A stretch of 47,585 nt of DNA from Clostridia bacterium (GCA_017624735.1 JAGAMK010000024.1:1-47585), one strand, 5' to 3'; positions 1 to 8,027 are shown, counted from the stretch's first letter. The notes: generated from the sequence alone by a model not told the origin. A program made the numbers and translations.

Positions 1-95
1 ATCGCTTTGTGGGATATATTGAAATCCCGTCTAACGCAGATAATTACAAAGCAGATACCCGTCAGGGTGTAGCAGTGGAATATCTCACTGCATAA
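1..95 (+). CDS. C-terminal end of an unidentified protein (partial)
   Basis: The only frame open from the left edge to a sensible stop is frame 3. It reads about 30 residues beginning RFVGYIEIP and ending AVEYLTA, with TAA at 93-95. The start lies outside the window. I do not recognise the family. A short hairpin follows within 10 bases of the stop, which fits the end of a transcription unit. The next gene, an initiator tRNA, is on the opposite strand, so this gene converges on it. Confidence 0.55.
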   Translation, partial: RFVGYIEIPSNADNYKADTRQGVAVEYLTA

Positions 96-102
96 CAAAA
101 AA

Positions 103-122
103 GAGCAGGAAAAAACCTGCTC
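103..122. terminator. Hairpin between convergent units
   Basis: GAGCAGG at 103-109 pairs with CCTGCTC at 116-122 across an A6 loop. On the minus strand the hairpin is followed by a run of six T, so it can stop transcripts leaving the tRNA. On the plus strand there is no T run, so it is at best a weak stop for the partial gene. Confidence 0.6.
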
Positions 123-149
123 GATACACATTGATGAAACTATGAAATT

Positions 150-195
150 AAATAAAAAAGTCGAGTGTTCACACGAAATCCGTAATGAACACTCG
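150..195 (-). terminator. Terminator of the initiator tRNA
   Basis: The inverted repeat CGAGTGTTC at 162-170 and GAACACTCG at 187-195 lies just downstream of the tRNA on the minus strand. It is followed there by ACTTTTTTATTT. Confidence 0.75.
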
Positions 196-198
196 AAA

Positions 199-274
<76 letters not shown>

Positions 275-307
275 ATATTTAACTGTTACTCTCTCGAGTG
301 CCTTATA

Positions 308-336
308 ATAATACACTTTAAAATCGAATTTGTCAA
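308..336 (-). promoter_or_regulatory. Promoter of the initiator tRNA
   Basis: On the minus strand TTGACA (336-331) and TATTAT (313-308) are separated by 17 bases, about 35 bases before the tRNA 5' end. This is a near-consensus sigma-A promoter. Confidence 0.8.
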
Positions 337-425
337 GTGGTTTTTTGTGAAAGATATGATTTTTATTGATTTAATACTATTTTATGGCATTTGTAGCAAA
401 AATATAAATTATTTTTAATAAACCT

Positions 426-462
426 GTTGACATATTGTCAACATTAGGCTATAATGTTGACA
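426..462 (+). promoter_or_regulatory. Promoter with a GTTGACA/TGTCAAC operator
   Basis: TTGACA at 427-432 and TATAAT at 450-455, with a 17-base spacer, form a consensus promoter for the gene at 506. The -35 box is one arm of the palindrome GTTGACATATTGTCAAC (426-442). A third half-site GTTGACA follows at 456-462, just after the -10 box. Half-sites on both sides of the -10 suggest repression by an unknown regulator. Confidence 0.7.
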
Positions 463-505
463 AATCGACACGCGAGAATTAAATGTGAAAATGAGGGGTT
501 AATTT

Positions 506-742
506 ATGAAATATTATGTTTTGAAATGTATGGTAGATGGTGTGGACTATCAGGAAGCAAGTTTTGGGGTACTGATGCTTCATAACGATTTGACTCGTAA
601 GTATATTTGCAATGTCACAACCGATTATAATAGAATAACAGACCTTGTTAATAAAATGAATGAGTTTCATATTGAGCCATGTCATACGGAAAACATTATC
701 GAAGATTTTAAATACACTTTGGCAACAGAGGGGAGTACTTGA
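506..742 (+). CDS. Small protein of unknown function
   Basis: A 78-residue protein with no signal peptide or membrane segment, so probably cytoplasmic. It starts MKYYVLKC and has an alternating beta-like N-terminus (VDGVDYQEASFGVLML), followed by a basic stretch and a helix (RITDLVNKMNEF). The layout resembles short Clostridia proteins of the DUF6514 kind, which is a resemblance from memory only. The ATG follows GAGGGG by about nine bases. It is a single-gene unit with its own strong promoter and a terminator that overlaps its last codons, and it is unrelated in sequence to the iron operon downstream. Confidence 0.75.
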   Translation: MKYYVLKCMVDGVDYQEASFGVLMLHNDLTRKYICNVTTDYNRITDLVNKMNEFHIEPCHTENIIEDFKYTLATEGST

Positions 743-762
743 TTTTTAAGTACTCTTTTTTT
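733..762 (+). terminator. Terminator overlapping the stop codon
   Basis: GAGTACTT (733-740) pairs with AAGTACTC (748-755) and is followed by seven T. The stop codon of the preceding gene lies in the loop. Confidence 0.9.
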
Positions 763-783
763 GAAAAAATTTCCTGTAAACTC

Positions 784-870
784 TTGACAAAAGACTGATA
801 CATCTATATAATTATTGGTAGTTAGCAGTGGCTAACCTATATTTTAGTTTAAATGTTAGCCTACGCTAAT
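784..870 (+). promoter_or_regulatory. feo promoter with two DtxR-like operators
   Basis: TTGACA (784-789) and TATAAT (807-812), with a 17-base spacer, form the promoter. Downstream lie two palindromes, GTTAGCAGTGGCTAAC (821-836) and GTTAGCCTACGCTAAT (855-870). They fit the TTAGnnnnnnCTAA pattern bound by the DtxR/IdeR/MntR family of metal-dependent repressors. The first covers the expected transcription start, so a metal-loaded repressor would block initiation when iron is plentiful. The identity of the repressor is inferred. Confidence 0.8.
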
Positions 871-901
871 TTAATAATAACATTTGTTCAAGGTGACAAA
901 A

Positions 902-1114
902 ATGACATTACTTAATGCTCAAGAGGGAATTGAATATATTATTAAGGATATCGTAACCGATGATGATGAGCTGGACTCGTTTCTTTTTTCACTTGGTTGC
1001 TATGCAGGTGAGCCAATAACCGTAATTTCTCACAAAAAAGGCGGTTGTGTTGTTTCAATTAAAGATTCAAGATATAATATTGACCATCAGTTAGCCGAAG
1101 CCATTTTAATTTAA
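902..1114 (+). CDS. feoA: FeoA, ferrous iron transport accessory protein
   Basis: A 70-residue cytoplasmic SH3-like protein. FeoA proteins are small partners of the FeoB permease, thought to modulate its GTPase or assemble with it. The sequence has the expected opening hydrophobic strand, the GCYAGEPITVI turn, and a closing IDHQLAEAILI strand in which the usual FeoA 'R.G..VAI' ending is loosely kept. The reading frame could begin at a TTG at 884, but ATG 902 sits seven bases after AAGGTG and matches family length, so I chose it. It is the first gene of the feo operon, 97 bases ahead of feoB, with a third operator in that gap. Confidence 0.85.
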   Translation: MTLLNAQEGIEYIIKDIVTDDDELDSFLFSLGCYAGEPITVISHKKGGCVVSIKDSRYNIDHQLAEAILI

Positions 1115-1149
1115 AAGGGCAAAGGTAACTGAATATTTTTTAAAAAATA

Positions 1150-1165
1150 GTTAGCAATCGCTAAC
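1150..1165 (+). promoter_or_regulatory. Third DtxR-like operator, between feoA and feoB
   Basis: GTTAGCAATCGCTAAC is the same palindrome as the two sites at the feo promoter. Its position inside the operon suggests either a roadblock or control of an internal promoter for feoB. No clear -35/-10 pair is visible next to it. Confidence 0.75.
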
Positions 1166-1211
1166 AAACAAATATCATAAAACTGTCTACATAAATTAAA
1201 GGAGAAAAAAT

Positions 1212-3263
1212 ATGAGAATTGCTTTGACAGGTAATCCAAACAGTGGTAAAACCACTATGTACAACGCCTTAACTGGTAAGAATGAAAAAGTCGGAAACTG
1301 GGCAGGCGTTACTGTTGACAAGAAAGAAAGTCCCATAAAAAAGAGTCTTTATAATGGGGAAGAAGAGCTTGTTGCAGTTGACCTTCCGGGTGCGTATTCA
1401 ATGTCGCCATTTACATCAGAGGAAAGTGTTACAAGTGATTATGTGAAAAATCAAAAACCCGATGTAATCATCAACATTGTTGATGCGACAAACTTAAGTC
1501 GTAGCCTTTTCTTCACAACACAGCTCTTGGAATTAGGTATTCCTGTAGTTGTGGCACTTAATAAAAGTGATATCAACGAAAAGAAAGAAACTGAAATCAA
1601 TGTTAATGCTTTAAGCAAAGCACTTAATTGTCCTGTAATTGAAACAGTTTCAACATCTGCGGAGGGTCTTAAGGACGTAGTTGCTGCCGCAGTTGCAAAC
1701 ATTGGCAAGGCCCAGAAAGCACCTTATGTTCAAAGCGATGTTAATATGACAGACAAAAAGTCCGTTACTGAAGCTGATAAGAAACGTTTTAATTTTGTAA
1801 ACGGAATTGTAAAGACTGTTGAAACTCGTAAGGTACTTACAAAGGACAGAAACTTCCAAGATAAAATTGATGATATTCTTACAAACAAATGGTTTGGTCT
1901 CCCGATTTTCGCAGTTATAATGTTCCTTGTCTTCTGGATTTCACAGGCAGGACCGGGTGTTTGGATTGCTGAAGGCTATGAAATGAAAAACGGAACAGTA
2001 ATTCCCGGCCTTGTAACACTTCTTGAAGGTTTTCAGGGTTGGATTGCAGGATTCTTTGAAAATGCAAACCCACTCGTTTCAGCACTTTTAGTTGATGGTG
2101 TAATTGGTGGTGCAATTGCAGTTATTGGTTTCTTGCCACTTGTTATGGTAATGTATTTTCTTATCGCCCTTCTTGAAGATTGCGGATATATGGCTCGTGC
2201 ATCAGTTGTACTTGACCCAATTTTCAAAAAAGTAGGTCTTAGCGGTAAGTCAATCATTCCGTTTGTAATCGGTACAGGTTGTGCAATTCCCGGTGTTATG
2301 GCTTGCCGTACAATCCGTGATGAACGTGAACGCAGGGCAACAGCGATGTTAGCACCATTTATGCCTTGCGGTGCAAAACTTCCTGTTATTGCACTTTTTG
2401 CAGGTGCATTCTTTGAAGATGCATCATGGGTTGGACCTCTTATGTATTTTACAGGTATCGTTATTATCTTCTTTGGTGCACTTCTGGTAAATAAAATTAC
2501 AGGCAACAAAGCAAAAAAATCATTTTTTATTATCGAACTTCCTGAATATAAAGTGCCATCACTTAAAAGAGCATTTCTTTCAATGTGTCAGCGTGGTTGG
2601 TCCTATGTGGTAAAGGCTGCAACTATTATTCTTCTTTGTAATACCGTAGTTCAGATTATGCAGACATTCACATGGAACTTCACAGTGGCAGAATCAGCTG
2701 ACCAGTCAATTCTCGCTTCAATTGCAGGACCTTTTGCATATGTGCTTTTTCCTGTTGTGGGTGTACTTTCGTGGCAACTTGCAGCAGCAGCGGTTACAGG
2801 ATTTATTGCCAAGGAAAATGTTGTTGGTACATTGGCAGTTTGCTTTGTAGGACTTGAAAACCTTATTGATACAGAGGAATTAGCCCTTATGGATGGTGCG
2901 GGCACAGAGGTTGCAGGAGTAATGGCAATAACAAAAGTTGCGGCTCTTGCATATCTGATGTTCAACCTTTATACTCCTCCTTGCTTTGCTGCAATCGGTG
3001 CTATGCGTTCAGAAATGAAGAGTGCGAAATGGCTCTGGGCAGGTATAGGACTTCAATTTGCAACAGGATTTACAGTATCGTATCTCGTGTATACAATAGG
3101 TACTCTTTTGACAGATGCATCACTTCTCAATACTAAGTATGCAATTGCAGGACTTGTGGCTGTATTAGTTTTTGTGGTTATTATTGGTGCACTTTGTGTC
3201 AGTGGAGACAAAAAGGCACAGAAGGCGAAAATGAATAATAAGAAAAGAGTAGCAGTAAAATAA
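1212..3263 (+). CDS. feoB: FeoB ferrous iron permease
   Basis: A 683-residue inner-membrane Fe(II) transporter with an N-terminal GTPase domain. GTPase motifs are in order: GNPNSGKTT (G1, residues 7-15), the switch I region VGNWAGVTVDKKE, DLPG (G3) and NKSD (G4). A helical spacer covers about residues 165-225. The rest is the membrane part with the repeated gate-type segments, including GTGCAIPGVMACRT and AAVTGFIAKENVVGT, each with the Cys or conserved polar residues seen in FeoB. The length is slightly short for the family but complete. GGAG lies just upstream of the ATG. It follows feoA and precedes the Cys-rich FeoB-associated peptide, a common Clostridia arrangement. Iron-dependent repression is expected from the operators. 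Confidence 0.97.
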   Translation: MRIALTGNPNSGKTTMYNALTGKNEKVGNWAGVTVDKKESPIKKSLYNGEEELVAVDLPGAYSMSPFTSEESVTSDYVKNQKPDVIINIVDATNLSRSLFFTTQLLELGIPVVVALNKSDINEKKETEINVNALSKALNCPVIETVSTSAEGLKDVVAAAVANIGKAQKAPYVQSDVNMTDKKSVTEADKKRFNFVNGIVKTVETRKVLTKDRNFQDKIDDILTNKWFGLPIFAVIMFLVFWISQAGPGVWIAEGYEMKNGTVIPGLVTLLEGFQGWIAGFFENANPLVSALLVDGVIGGAIAVIGFLPLVMVMYFLIALLEDCGYMARASVVLDPIFKKVGLSGKSIIPFVIGTGCAIPGVMACRTIRDERERRATAMLAPFMPCGAKLPVIALFAGAFFEDASWVGPLMYFTGIVIIFFGALLVNKITGNKAKKSFFIIELPEYKVPSLKRAFLSMCQRGWSYVVKAATIILLCNTVVQIMQTFTWNFTVAESADQSILASIAGPFAYVLFPVVGVLSWQLAAAAVTGFIAKENVVGTLAVCFVGLENLIDTEELALMDGAGTEVAGVMAITKVAALAYLMFNLYTPPCFAAIGAMRSEMKSAKWLWAGIGLQFATGFTVSYLVYTIGTLLTDASLLNTKYAIAGLVAVLVFVVIIGALCVSGDKKAQKAKMNNKKRVAVK

Positions 3264-3276
3264 TCAGGAGAAATAT

Positions 3277-3441
3277 ATGGAGAATTTTATTGTTATAGCA
3301 GTTGTTTTAGTTATATTAGGTTGTGCCATTGGTTATATAGTTAAAGCTAAGAAAAAAGGTGTAAAATGCGTTGGATGTCCCTATGCAGATTCCTGTGGAA
3401 ATGGCGCTAATAATTGCTCTTGCAACTGTAATATGAATTAG
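3277..3441 (+). CDS. FeoB-associated Cys-rich membrane protein
   Basis: A 54-residue protein. Residues 4-22 form one transmembrane helix (FIVIAVVLVILGCAIGYIV), followed by a basic KAKKK stretch and a Cys-rich tail with cysteines at 31, 34, 40, 47, 49 and 51. This is the layout of the small 'FeoB-associated Cys-rich membrane protein' family found after feoB in Firmicutes. The cysteines may bind iron or a redox cofactor, but the function is not settled. It begins 13 bases after feoB, with CAGGAG as its ribosome binding site, and ends just before the operon terminator. Confidence 0.88.
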   Translation: MENFIVIAVVLVILGCAIGYIVKAKKKGVKCVGCPYADSCGNGANNCSCNCNMN

Positions 3442-3454
3442 TGTAACTTGTAAA

Positions 3455-3484
3455 GATGAGGCGGGGTCTTGACCTCGTCTTTTG
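3455..3484 (+). terminator. feo operon terminator
   Basis: GATGAGG (3455-3461) pairs with CCTCGTC (3473-3479), including one G-T pair, and is followed by a T-rich tract. Confidence 0.8.
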
Positions 3485-3586
3485 ATTTTAGCGGAGTAAA
3501 AGCGAAATCATAAATTGTACTCTCTAATCTTGGGTTTCTATAACTTGTATTCTAATAGGAAAAATTTACAAATTAACCACAATCTG

Positions 3587-3615
3587 TTGATTTTTGGGAT
3601 TATAGGTAGTATAAT
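3587..3615 (+). promoter_or_regulatory. Promoter of the dockerin protein gene
   Basis: TTGATT (3587-3592) and TATAAT (3610-3615) are spaced by 17 bases, 41 bases before the start codon. Confidence 0.7.
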
Positions 3616-3656
3616 TAAATTATTCCAAAAAAATAAAAGTTGGGAGATGTGGAAAA

Positions 3657-5060
3657 ATGAAGAAAACATTATCAATTTTATTAGCAATTATTATGATTTT
3701 CTCAATGTTTGCCTTGGGTGGAGTAACATCATCTGCGTCAGGTACATATGGTGAGTGCGGAGAAAATATCAGATGGGATTATTCGGAGTATGATAAAACT
3801 TTATCAATTAGCGGATTGAATTATGAAGGTCCTATGGATGACTTTACAATTGGGAATCGTCCGTGGGAAGCGTTTGTAGACGAAATTGAGCATGTTTTAA
3901 TTAATGATGTCACTCACATAGGTGCTTATGCATTTGCAGAAATGCCGAAACTTGGAGGCATAACCTATATGCTTGGAACTCTTTTGACTATTGGTGAGGG
4001 TGCTTTTAAATCATGCGAAAACCTAAGCTCATGGTTTGTTCCGGAAAGTGTTGTTGCAATCGGCCCATCCGCATTTGAAGGCTGTAAGAAATTGAATATT
4101 CTTAGAATAAGCAAAAATACAATATACATTGGTGACAACGCCTTTGAAGGTTGTCCTTTGGGTTATATTATATATACAGGAATTCCTGAACAAGCAAACT
4201 TGATATATTTTGAGGATGAATCTGAAATACCACATAATGTTATTTATGCAGATACAGAATATGACGTTGCTGTACAATTAGGAGAATATCAAGTTTTGAC
4301 AGTGGTTGGCCTTGAACCGTTCACCTTCAAGACAAAGAGTGCTAATATTGCACCAATTTTAGAAACAGAATATGGCACAGTAACGGAAGATGGAGTGCAA
4401 TACTACTATGGTGCAGCTGCGGTTTACGGAGAAGGTGAAGGACTCACAACAATAACTGCCGTTAATAACAATGGTGACACAATAGGTGCTTTTAGTGCTA
4501 TAGTTGGCAGATGTGCTAATTCACATACTCAAGGAGACCAATATACTTTAAAACCTGCAACTTGTTATGAGCAAGGAATTCAGATTTATGAATGTGAAAA
4601 TTGTTCTCATAAATGGACGAGTTTAATAAGTAATGAACCACATTCATTTGTTTACGAGACTGTGACAGAGGCTACTTGTGAGTCAGTTGGATTAGAAAAA
4701 GGTGTTTGTTCCGTGTGTGATGAGGAATTTGAAAGAGAAATTCCGATAGCAGACCACAATTGGACGGATTGGGTAGTTACTGTTGCCCCAACTGAAGAGG
4801 CAGATGGCGAAAGAGAGCATAAATGCACTATGTGCGAAATGGTAGAAAAGGAAATCATTCCTGCGCTTTCAACCGTTATCGGTGATGCAAACGGTGACGG
4901 TAAGGTTACAGCTATGGATGCTCGTTGGGTATTGCAATATGCTGCGCTAATGAGAGATTTGGATGAACATCAGCTTAAATTAGCAGACGTAAACAACGAC
5001 GGAAAGGTTTCTGCTATTGATGCTCGTAAGATTTTGCAGATGGTTGCAAATCAGGTATAA
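3657..5060 (+). CDS. Secreted leucine-rich-repeat protein with C-terminal type I dockerin
   Basis: A 467-residue exported protein. Residues 1-28 are a signal peptide (basic MKKT, hydrophobic core, small residues SSASG). Residues about 85-175 contain BspA-like (LRR_5) repeats of the form 'I..GAF.GC..L..' (for example IGEGAFKSCENL, IGPSAFEGCKKL and IGDNAFEGCPL). Residues about 285-400 carry two copies of a Cys-pair repeat (CENCSHKW, CSVCDEEF, CTMCEMVE) that is common in surface proteins of Ruminococcus relatives. Residues 407-467 form a type I dockerin with two calcium loops, DANGDGKVTAMD and DVNNDGKVSAID. The protein should bind a cohesin and so join a scaffold or the cell surface. No enzymatic domain is visible. 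It is a single-gene unit with its own promoter and a shared terminator. Confidence 0.92.
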   Translation: MKKTLSILLAIIMIFSMFALGGVTSSASGTYGECGENIRWDYSEYDKTLSISGLNYEGPMDDFTIGNRPWEAFVDEIEHVLINDVTHIGAYAFAEMPKLGGITYMLGTLLTIGEGAFKSCENLSSWFVPESVVAIGPSAFEGCKKLNILRISKNTIYIGDNAFEGCPLGYIIYTGIPEQANLIYFEDESEIPHNVIYADTEYDVAVQLGEYQVLTVVGLEPFTFKTKSANIAPILETEYGTVTEDGVQYYYGAAAVYGEGEGLTTITAVNNNGDTIGAFSAIVGRCANSHTQGDQYTLKPATCYEQGIQIYECENCSHKWTSLISNEPHSFVYETVTEATCESVGLEKGVCSVCDEEFEREIPIADHNWTDWVVTVAPTEEADGEREHKCTMCEMVEKEIIPALSTVIGDANGDGKVTAMDARWVLQYAALMRDLDEHQLKLADVNNDGKVSAIDARKILQMVANQV

Positions 5061-5068
5061 AAATGAAA

Positions 5069-5094
5069 GACCACTAGGGGAAACCCAAGTGGTC
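5069..5094. terminator. Bidirectional terminator between convergent genes
   Basis: GACCACT (5069-5075) pairs with AGTGGTC (5088-5094), and an inner GGG/CCC pairs around a GAAA-type loop. T-rich sequence follows on both strands, serving the dockerin gene and the decarboxylase gene. Confidence 0.85.
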
Positions 5095-6423
5095 TTATTT
5101 TATTACATTGATTTTATTGATATTATACTTTTTAAATAACTTAATATGCTTTTCGGTAATTCTTTCGCCACTAACTGCAATCGGAATAGCAGGGGGGCAG
5201 GAAACAGTAGGACTTGCACAGATTCTGTTTAGTGCATTTTCAACATCAATTTCTTCACTCTCACTGAAAATCGCTTGACGGATTGTTACAACTCTCTTTG
5301 CGATTTCAAATTCTGTATTTTCAATGTTTTTAGGCTTTTCAACGTTAAGATTTTCAATTGCCTTTTTCAGTTTTGCAAAATCTTCTTGAGAATTCTGTGG
5401 GGAAAGCATAAACACAACAAAATTGTCGTCTGCATATTCGAACTCAATGTTGTAATTCCTGAAATATTCTGCAAAATCGAAATCAAATTCACGGAAATCT
5501 GCAGTAATCTTTAAAGGTTCATCTGAAAGATTAGCAACACCTTTTTTACTCATTATGTCTTTGATTTCATTACATTTTTCAGTACAGATTTTTATATTTT
5601 CATGAATTTTATCATTAATGTATTTGTTGCATAAATCCAATGACTGTAAAATCAAATATGACGGACTTGTTGAACCGAAAATCGCCATAGCGTTAATTGC
5701 ATTTTGTGAAAAACTATATTTATCATCTTTGGCAATATGTAAGTATCCACCACCTGTAAGGACGGGGAGTGTTTTGTGTGCTGAGTCGCAACACATATCT
5801 GCACCAAGACTTATTGGGTGCAAATCTTCTTCACAGAATTTAAGGCAACTACCGTGAGCATTATCTACGAGTAGGGGGATATCATGTTTCTTGCAGACCT
5901 TTGAAATACTTTCAATATCACATATTTTACCTAAATAATCAGGGCTTGTGATATAAACTGCAAAAGGTTTATTTTGGAGTGAGTTTAACTTTTCTTCAAC
6001 TTGCTTTGCAGTAACAACGCAAGAACAAATACTGTCAGTTGTTTCGGGGTAAAGCCATTCAACATCTGCATCCAGTTTTGCAAGAGCATAAATAAAAGAT
6101 TTGTGAGCATTTCTCCCTGCAAGGACAAAAGTTCCTTTTGTCTTGTCTGCTCTTAAATATGCCAAATAAAGCATGGCATTTATACTTTGACTTGACCCTC
6201 CTGCAGAATAAATTGTTTTTGATGTGCCATAAAGTGAACTTGCATTTTCTTCACTTTCTTTGATTATTCCGTCGGGTGCATAAAGCTCATCTGCACCACG
6301 GATTTCAGTAATATCGGCACATTCACAGCCTAAAAAAGACACACCCTTATGACCCGGCATGTGGAGTCGGGCAGTATTACTTTTAATGTAATTCTGCACA
6401 AAGTCAAAAATTGGTGTGTCCAT
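5095..6423 (-). CDS. Orn/Lys/Arg decarboxylase family PLP enzyme
   Basis: A 442-residue cytoplasmic fold-type I PLP enzyme related to the SpeA/YaaO-type short decarboxylases that turn arginine, lysine or ornithine into a polyamine or diamine. It opens with the family phrase TARLHMPGHKG. It also has GGSSQSINAML in the cofactor-binding region, DNAHGSCLKF, and the Schiff-base lysine in CDSAHKTLPVLTGG. The substrate cannot be told from the sequence. The frame extends upstream of 6423, but the ATG at 6423 follows AAAAGGA and gives the normal N-terminus. It lies 14 bases after the SCIFF maturase gene on the same strand, so it is probably co-transcribed. Whether it has any role in peptide maturation or only shares the transcript is unknown. 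Confidence 0.9.
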   Translation of the reverse strand: MDTPIFDFVQNYIKSNTARLHMPGHKGVSFLGCECADITEIRGADELYAPDGIIKESEENASSLYGTSKTIYSAGGSSQSINAMLYLAYLRADKTKGTFVLAGRNAHKSFIYALAKLDADVEWLYPETTDSICSCVVTAKQVEEKLNSLQNKPFAVYITSPDYLGKICDIESISKVCKKHDIPLLVDNAHGSCLKFCEEDLHPISLGADMCCDSAHKTLPVLTGGGYLHIAKDDKYSFSQNAINAMAIFGSTSPSYLILQSLDLCNKYINDKIHENIKICTEKCNEIKDIMSKKGVANLSDEPLKITADFREFDFDFAEYFRNYNIEFEYADDNFVVFMLSPQNSQEDFAKLKKAIENLNVEKPKNIENTEFEIAKRVVTIRQAIFSESEEIDVENALNRICASPTVSCPPAIPIAVSGERITEKHIKLFKKYNINKINVIK

Positions 6424-6437
6424 TTGTTTTTCCTTTT

Positions 6438-7805
6438 TTATTTTTCTTCTGCTTCTGCCACTTGAATCATAACAGCACACTCGATTCTCTTTTTAAAGAG
6501 TTCACAGCCGTACTCATAAATACCTGTGATTTTGCCCGATGCGTGATATGAGTTTGCAGCACAACCACCTGAGCAATAAAGTTTTGCCCAACAGTCATTA
6601 CATTCAGGTCTTGCATAAGCATTACAAAGTTTGAATTCATTCTGAATTTCCTTGTTTGTAACACCATCCCAGATATTGCCGAGTAAGTATTTTGTGTCAC
6701 CAACAAATTGATGACAAGGGTAAAGGTCACCTGTTGGAGTAACTGCCATATATTCAGTACCTGAACCACAACCTGAAATTCTCTTGTAAATACAAGGACC
6801 GTTTTTAAGGTCAAGCATGTAGTGATAGAATGTGAAAGGTCTGCCTTCTTTTTTTCTCTTAATCATTTCTTTTGCAAGAAGTTCATATTGCTCATAAAGG
6901 ATTGGCAAATCTTCTTCAGTCAATGCACTTGCATCTTCGGGAGCACAAACAACAGGCTCCATACTTAGTTCAGTAAATCCTAAATCAGCCATGTGGAAAA
7001 TGTCGTTTGTGAAATCTACATTCTTATGTGTGAATGTGCCACGCATATAGTAATTTTTATCACCACGACGTTTAACAAATTCTTGAAATTTAGGAACGAT
7101 AGTGTCATAACTGCCACGGCCCATATAGTCAACACGAAGTCTGTCGTGAACGTCTTTTCTTCCGTCAAGGCTTAAAACAACGTTGCTCATTTCACGATTT
7201 GAGAATTCAATAACATCGTTGTCAATGAGCATGCCGTTTGTTGTGAGTGTAAAACGGAAATTCTTGTTGTGAATTTTCTCCTGAACTCGTGCGTAAGAAA
7301 CAAGTTCTTTAACAACATCCCAGTTCATAAGTGGTTCGCCACCGAAAAAGTCAACCTCAAGATTTCTTCTTGTACCTGAATTTTCAATAAGGAAATCAAG
7401 TGCACGTTTACCAACTTCAAAACTCATTAAAGCACGTTCACCGTGATATTTACCCTGACTTGCAAAGCAGTATTCACAGTTGAGATTGCAAGTGTGAGCA
7501 ACGTGAAGACAAAGAGCCTTAATCACAGTATTTCTGTTCTTGAAATCAAAAGCCATACCTTCATAAGTATCAGGTGTGAAGAGTTTTCCGTTTTCTTCAA
7601 GATATTTTACATCTTCAAGGCATTCAAGAACATCCTTTGGGGTTATATCACTATATTTTTCTGTAATCTCATTAACGATTTCGTCAGCACTCTTGTCTTT
7701 ATAAAGTGCAATTATATCGTAAGCCACTTCGTCAACTGTATGTACAGAGCCACTGCAAGTGTCAAGAACGATATTGTAACCGTTTAATTTGTATTGATGT
7801 ACCAT
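6438..7805 (-). CDS. scfB: SCIFF ranthipeptide maturase, radical SAM/SPASM
   Basis: A 455-residue enzyme that forms thioether cross-links in the SCIFF precursor peptide. Residues 1-80 resemble a PqqD-like peptide-recognition (RRE) domain. The radical SAM cluster motif CNLNCEYC is at residues 106-113 (C106, C110, C113), followed by FFGGEPLMNW. The C-terminal SPASM region binds auxiliary 4Fe-4S clusters through many cysteines, including CGSG, YPCHQF, ECNDCWAKLYCSGGC and GCELF. Length and order match the CteB/ScfB family. The start ATG at 7805 has only a weak ribosome binding site, and a hairpin with a T run lies between it and the precursor gene. Together these would keep the enzyme well below its substrate in amount. 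Confidence 0.95.
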   Translation of the reverse strand: MVHQYKLNGYNIVLDTCSGSVHTVDEVAYDIIALYKDKSADEIVNEITEKYSDITPKDVLECLEDVKYLEENGKLFTPDTYEGMAFDFKNRNTVIKALCLHVAHTCNLNCEYCFASQGKYHGERALMSFEVGKRALDFLIENSGTRRNLEVDFFGGEPLMNWDVVKELVSYARVQEKIHNKNFRFTLTTNGMLIDNDVIEFSNREMSNVVLSLDGRKDVHDRLRVDYMGRGSYDTIVPKFQEFVKRRGDKNYYMRGTFTHKNVDFTNDIFHMADLGFTELSMEPVVCAPEDASALTEEDLPILYEQYELLAKEMIKRKKEGRPFTFYHYMLDLKNGPCIYKRISGCGSGTEYMAVTPTGDLYPCHQFVGDTKYLLGNIWDGVTNKEIQNEFKLCNAYARPECNDCWAKLYCSGGCAANSYHASGKITGIYEYGCELFKKRIECAVMIQVAEAEEK

Positions 7806-7824
7806 AAAAACAACTCATTTCAAC

Positions 7825-7854
7825 AAAAAACAGGTAATACAAACGCATTACCTG
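7825..7854 (-). terminator. Intercistronic attenuator between scfA and scfB
   Basis: On the minus strand CAGGTAAT (7854-7847) pairs with ATTACCTG (7838-7831) and is followed by TTTTTTG. It lies between the precursor and maturase genes, where a leaky terminator would allow much precursor mRNA and little maturase mRNA. Confidence 0.8.
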
Positions 7855-7877
7855 CTTTCAGCAATTAGATTTTTTAA

Positions 7878-8027
7878 TTATTTGCTTTCGCAGTTTTCGC
7901 ACTGCTGGTTAGCAACACCACAAGATGTCTTGCAAGCTGACTGGCAAGATGTCTGGCATTCACCACAACCGCCTTTTGTGGCAGAAGCTGTAAGGTCTCT
8001 TGTTTCGATTGTCTTAATTCTTTCCAT
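7878..8027 (-). CDS. scfA: SCIFF ranthipeptide precursor
   Basis: A 49-residue peptide beginning MERIKTIETRDL. Its core has cysteines at 21, 24, 28, 32, 36 and 43, spaced CX2CX3CX3CX3CX6C, with the family phrases CGECQTSCQSACKTSCGV. This is the 'six cysteines in forty-five' (SCIFF) precursor that is nearly universal in Clostridia. The N-terminal leader is recognised by ScfB. Unusually, the usual C-terminal CEN is extended to CENCESK, adding a seventh cysteine at position 46. The ATG follows AGGAGAT by six bases. The gene leads the operon with its own promoter. Mature SCIFF products have been linked to signalling in some clostridia, but their role here is unknown. Confidence 0.95.
   Translation of the reverse strand: MERIKTIETRDLTASATKGGCGECQTSCQSACKTSCGVANQQCENCESK

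Noticed and set aside
3515-3754. 79-residue ORF before the dockerin protein
   Set aside because: It overlaps the promoter and signal peptide of the real gene and has no ribosome binding site.
6423-6480. Longer decarboxylase start (461 residues)
   Set aside because: The extension has a basic, non-family N-terminus and overlaps scfB; ATG 6423 has the better ribosome binding site and family fit.
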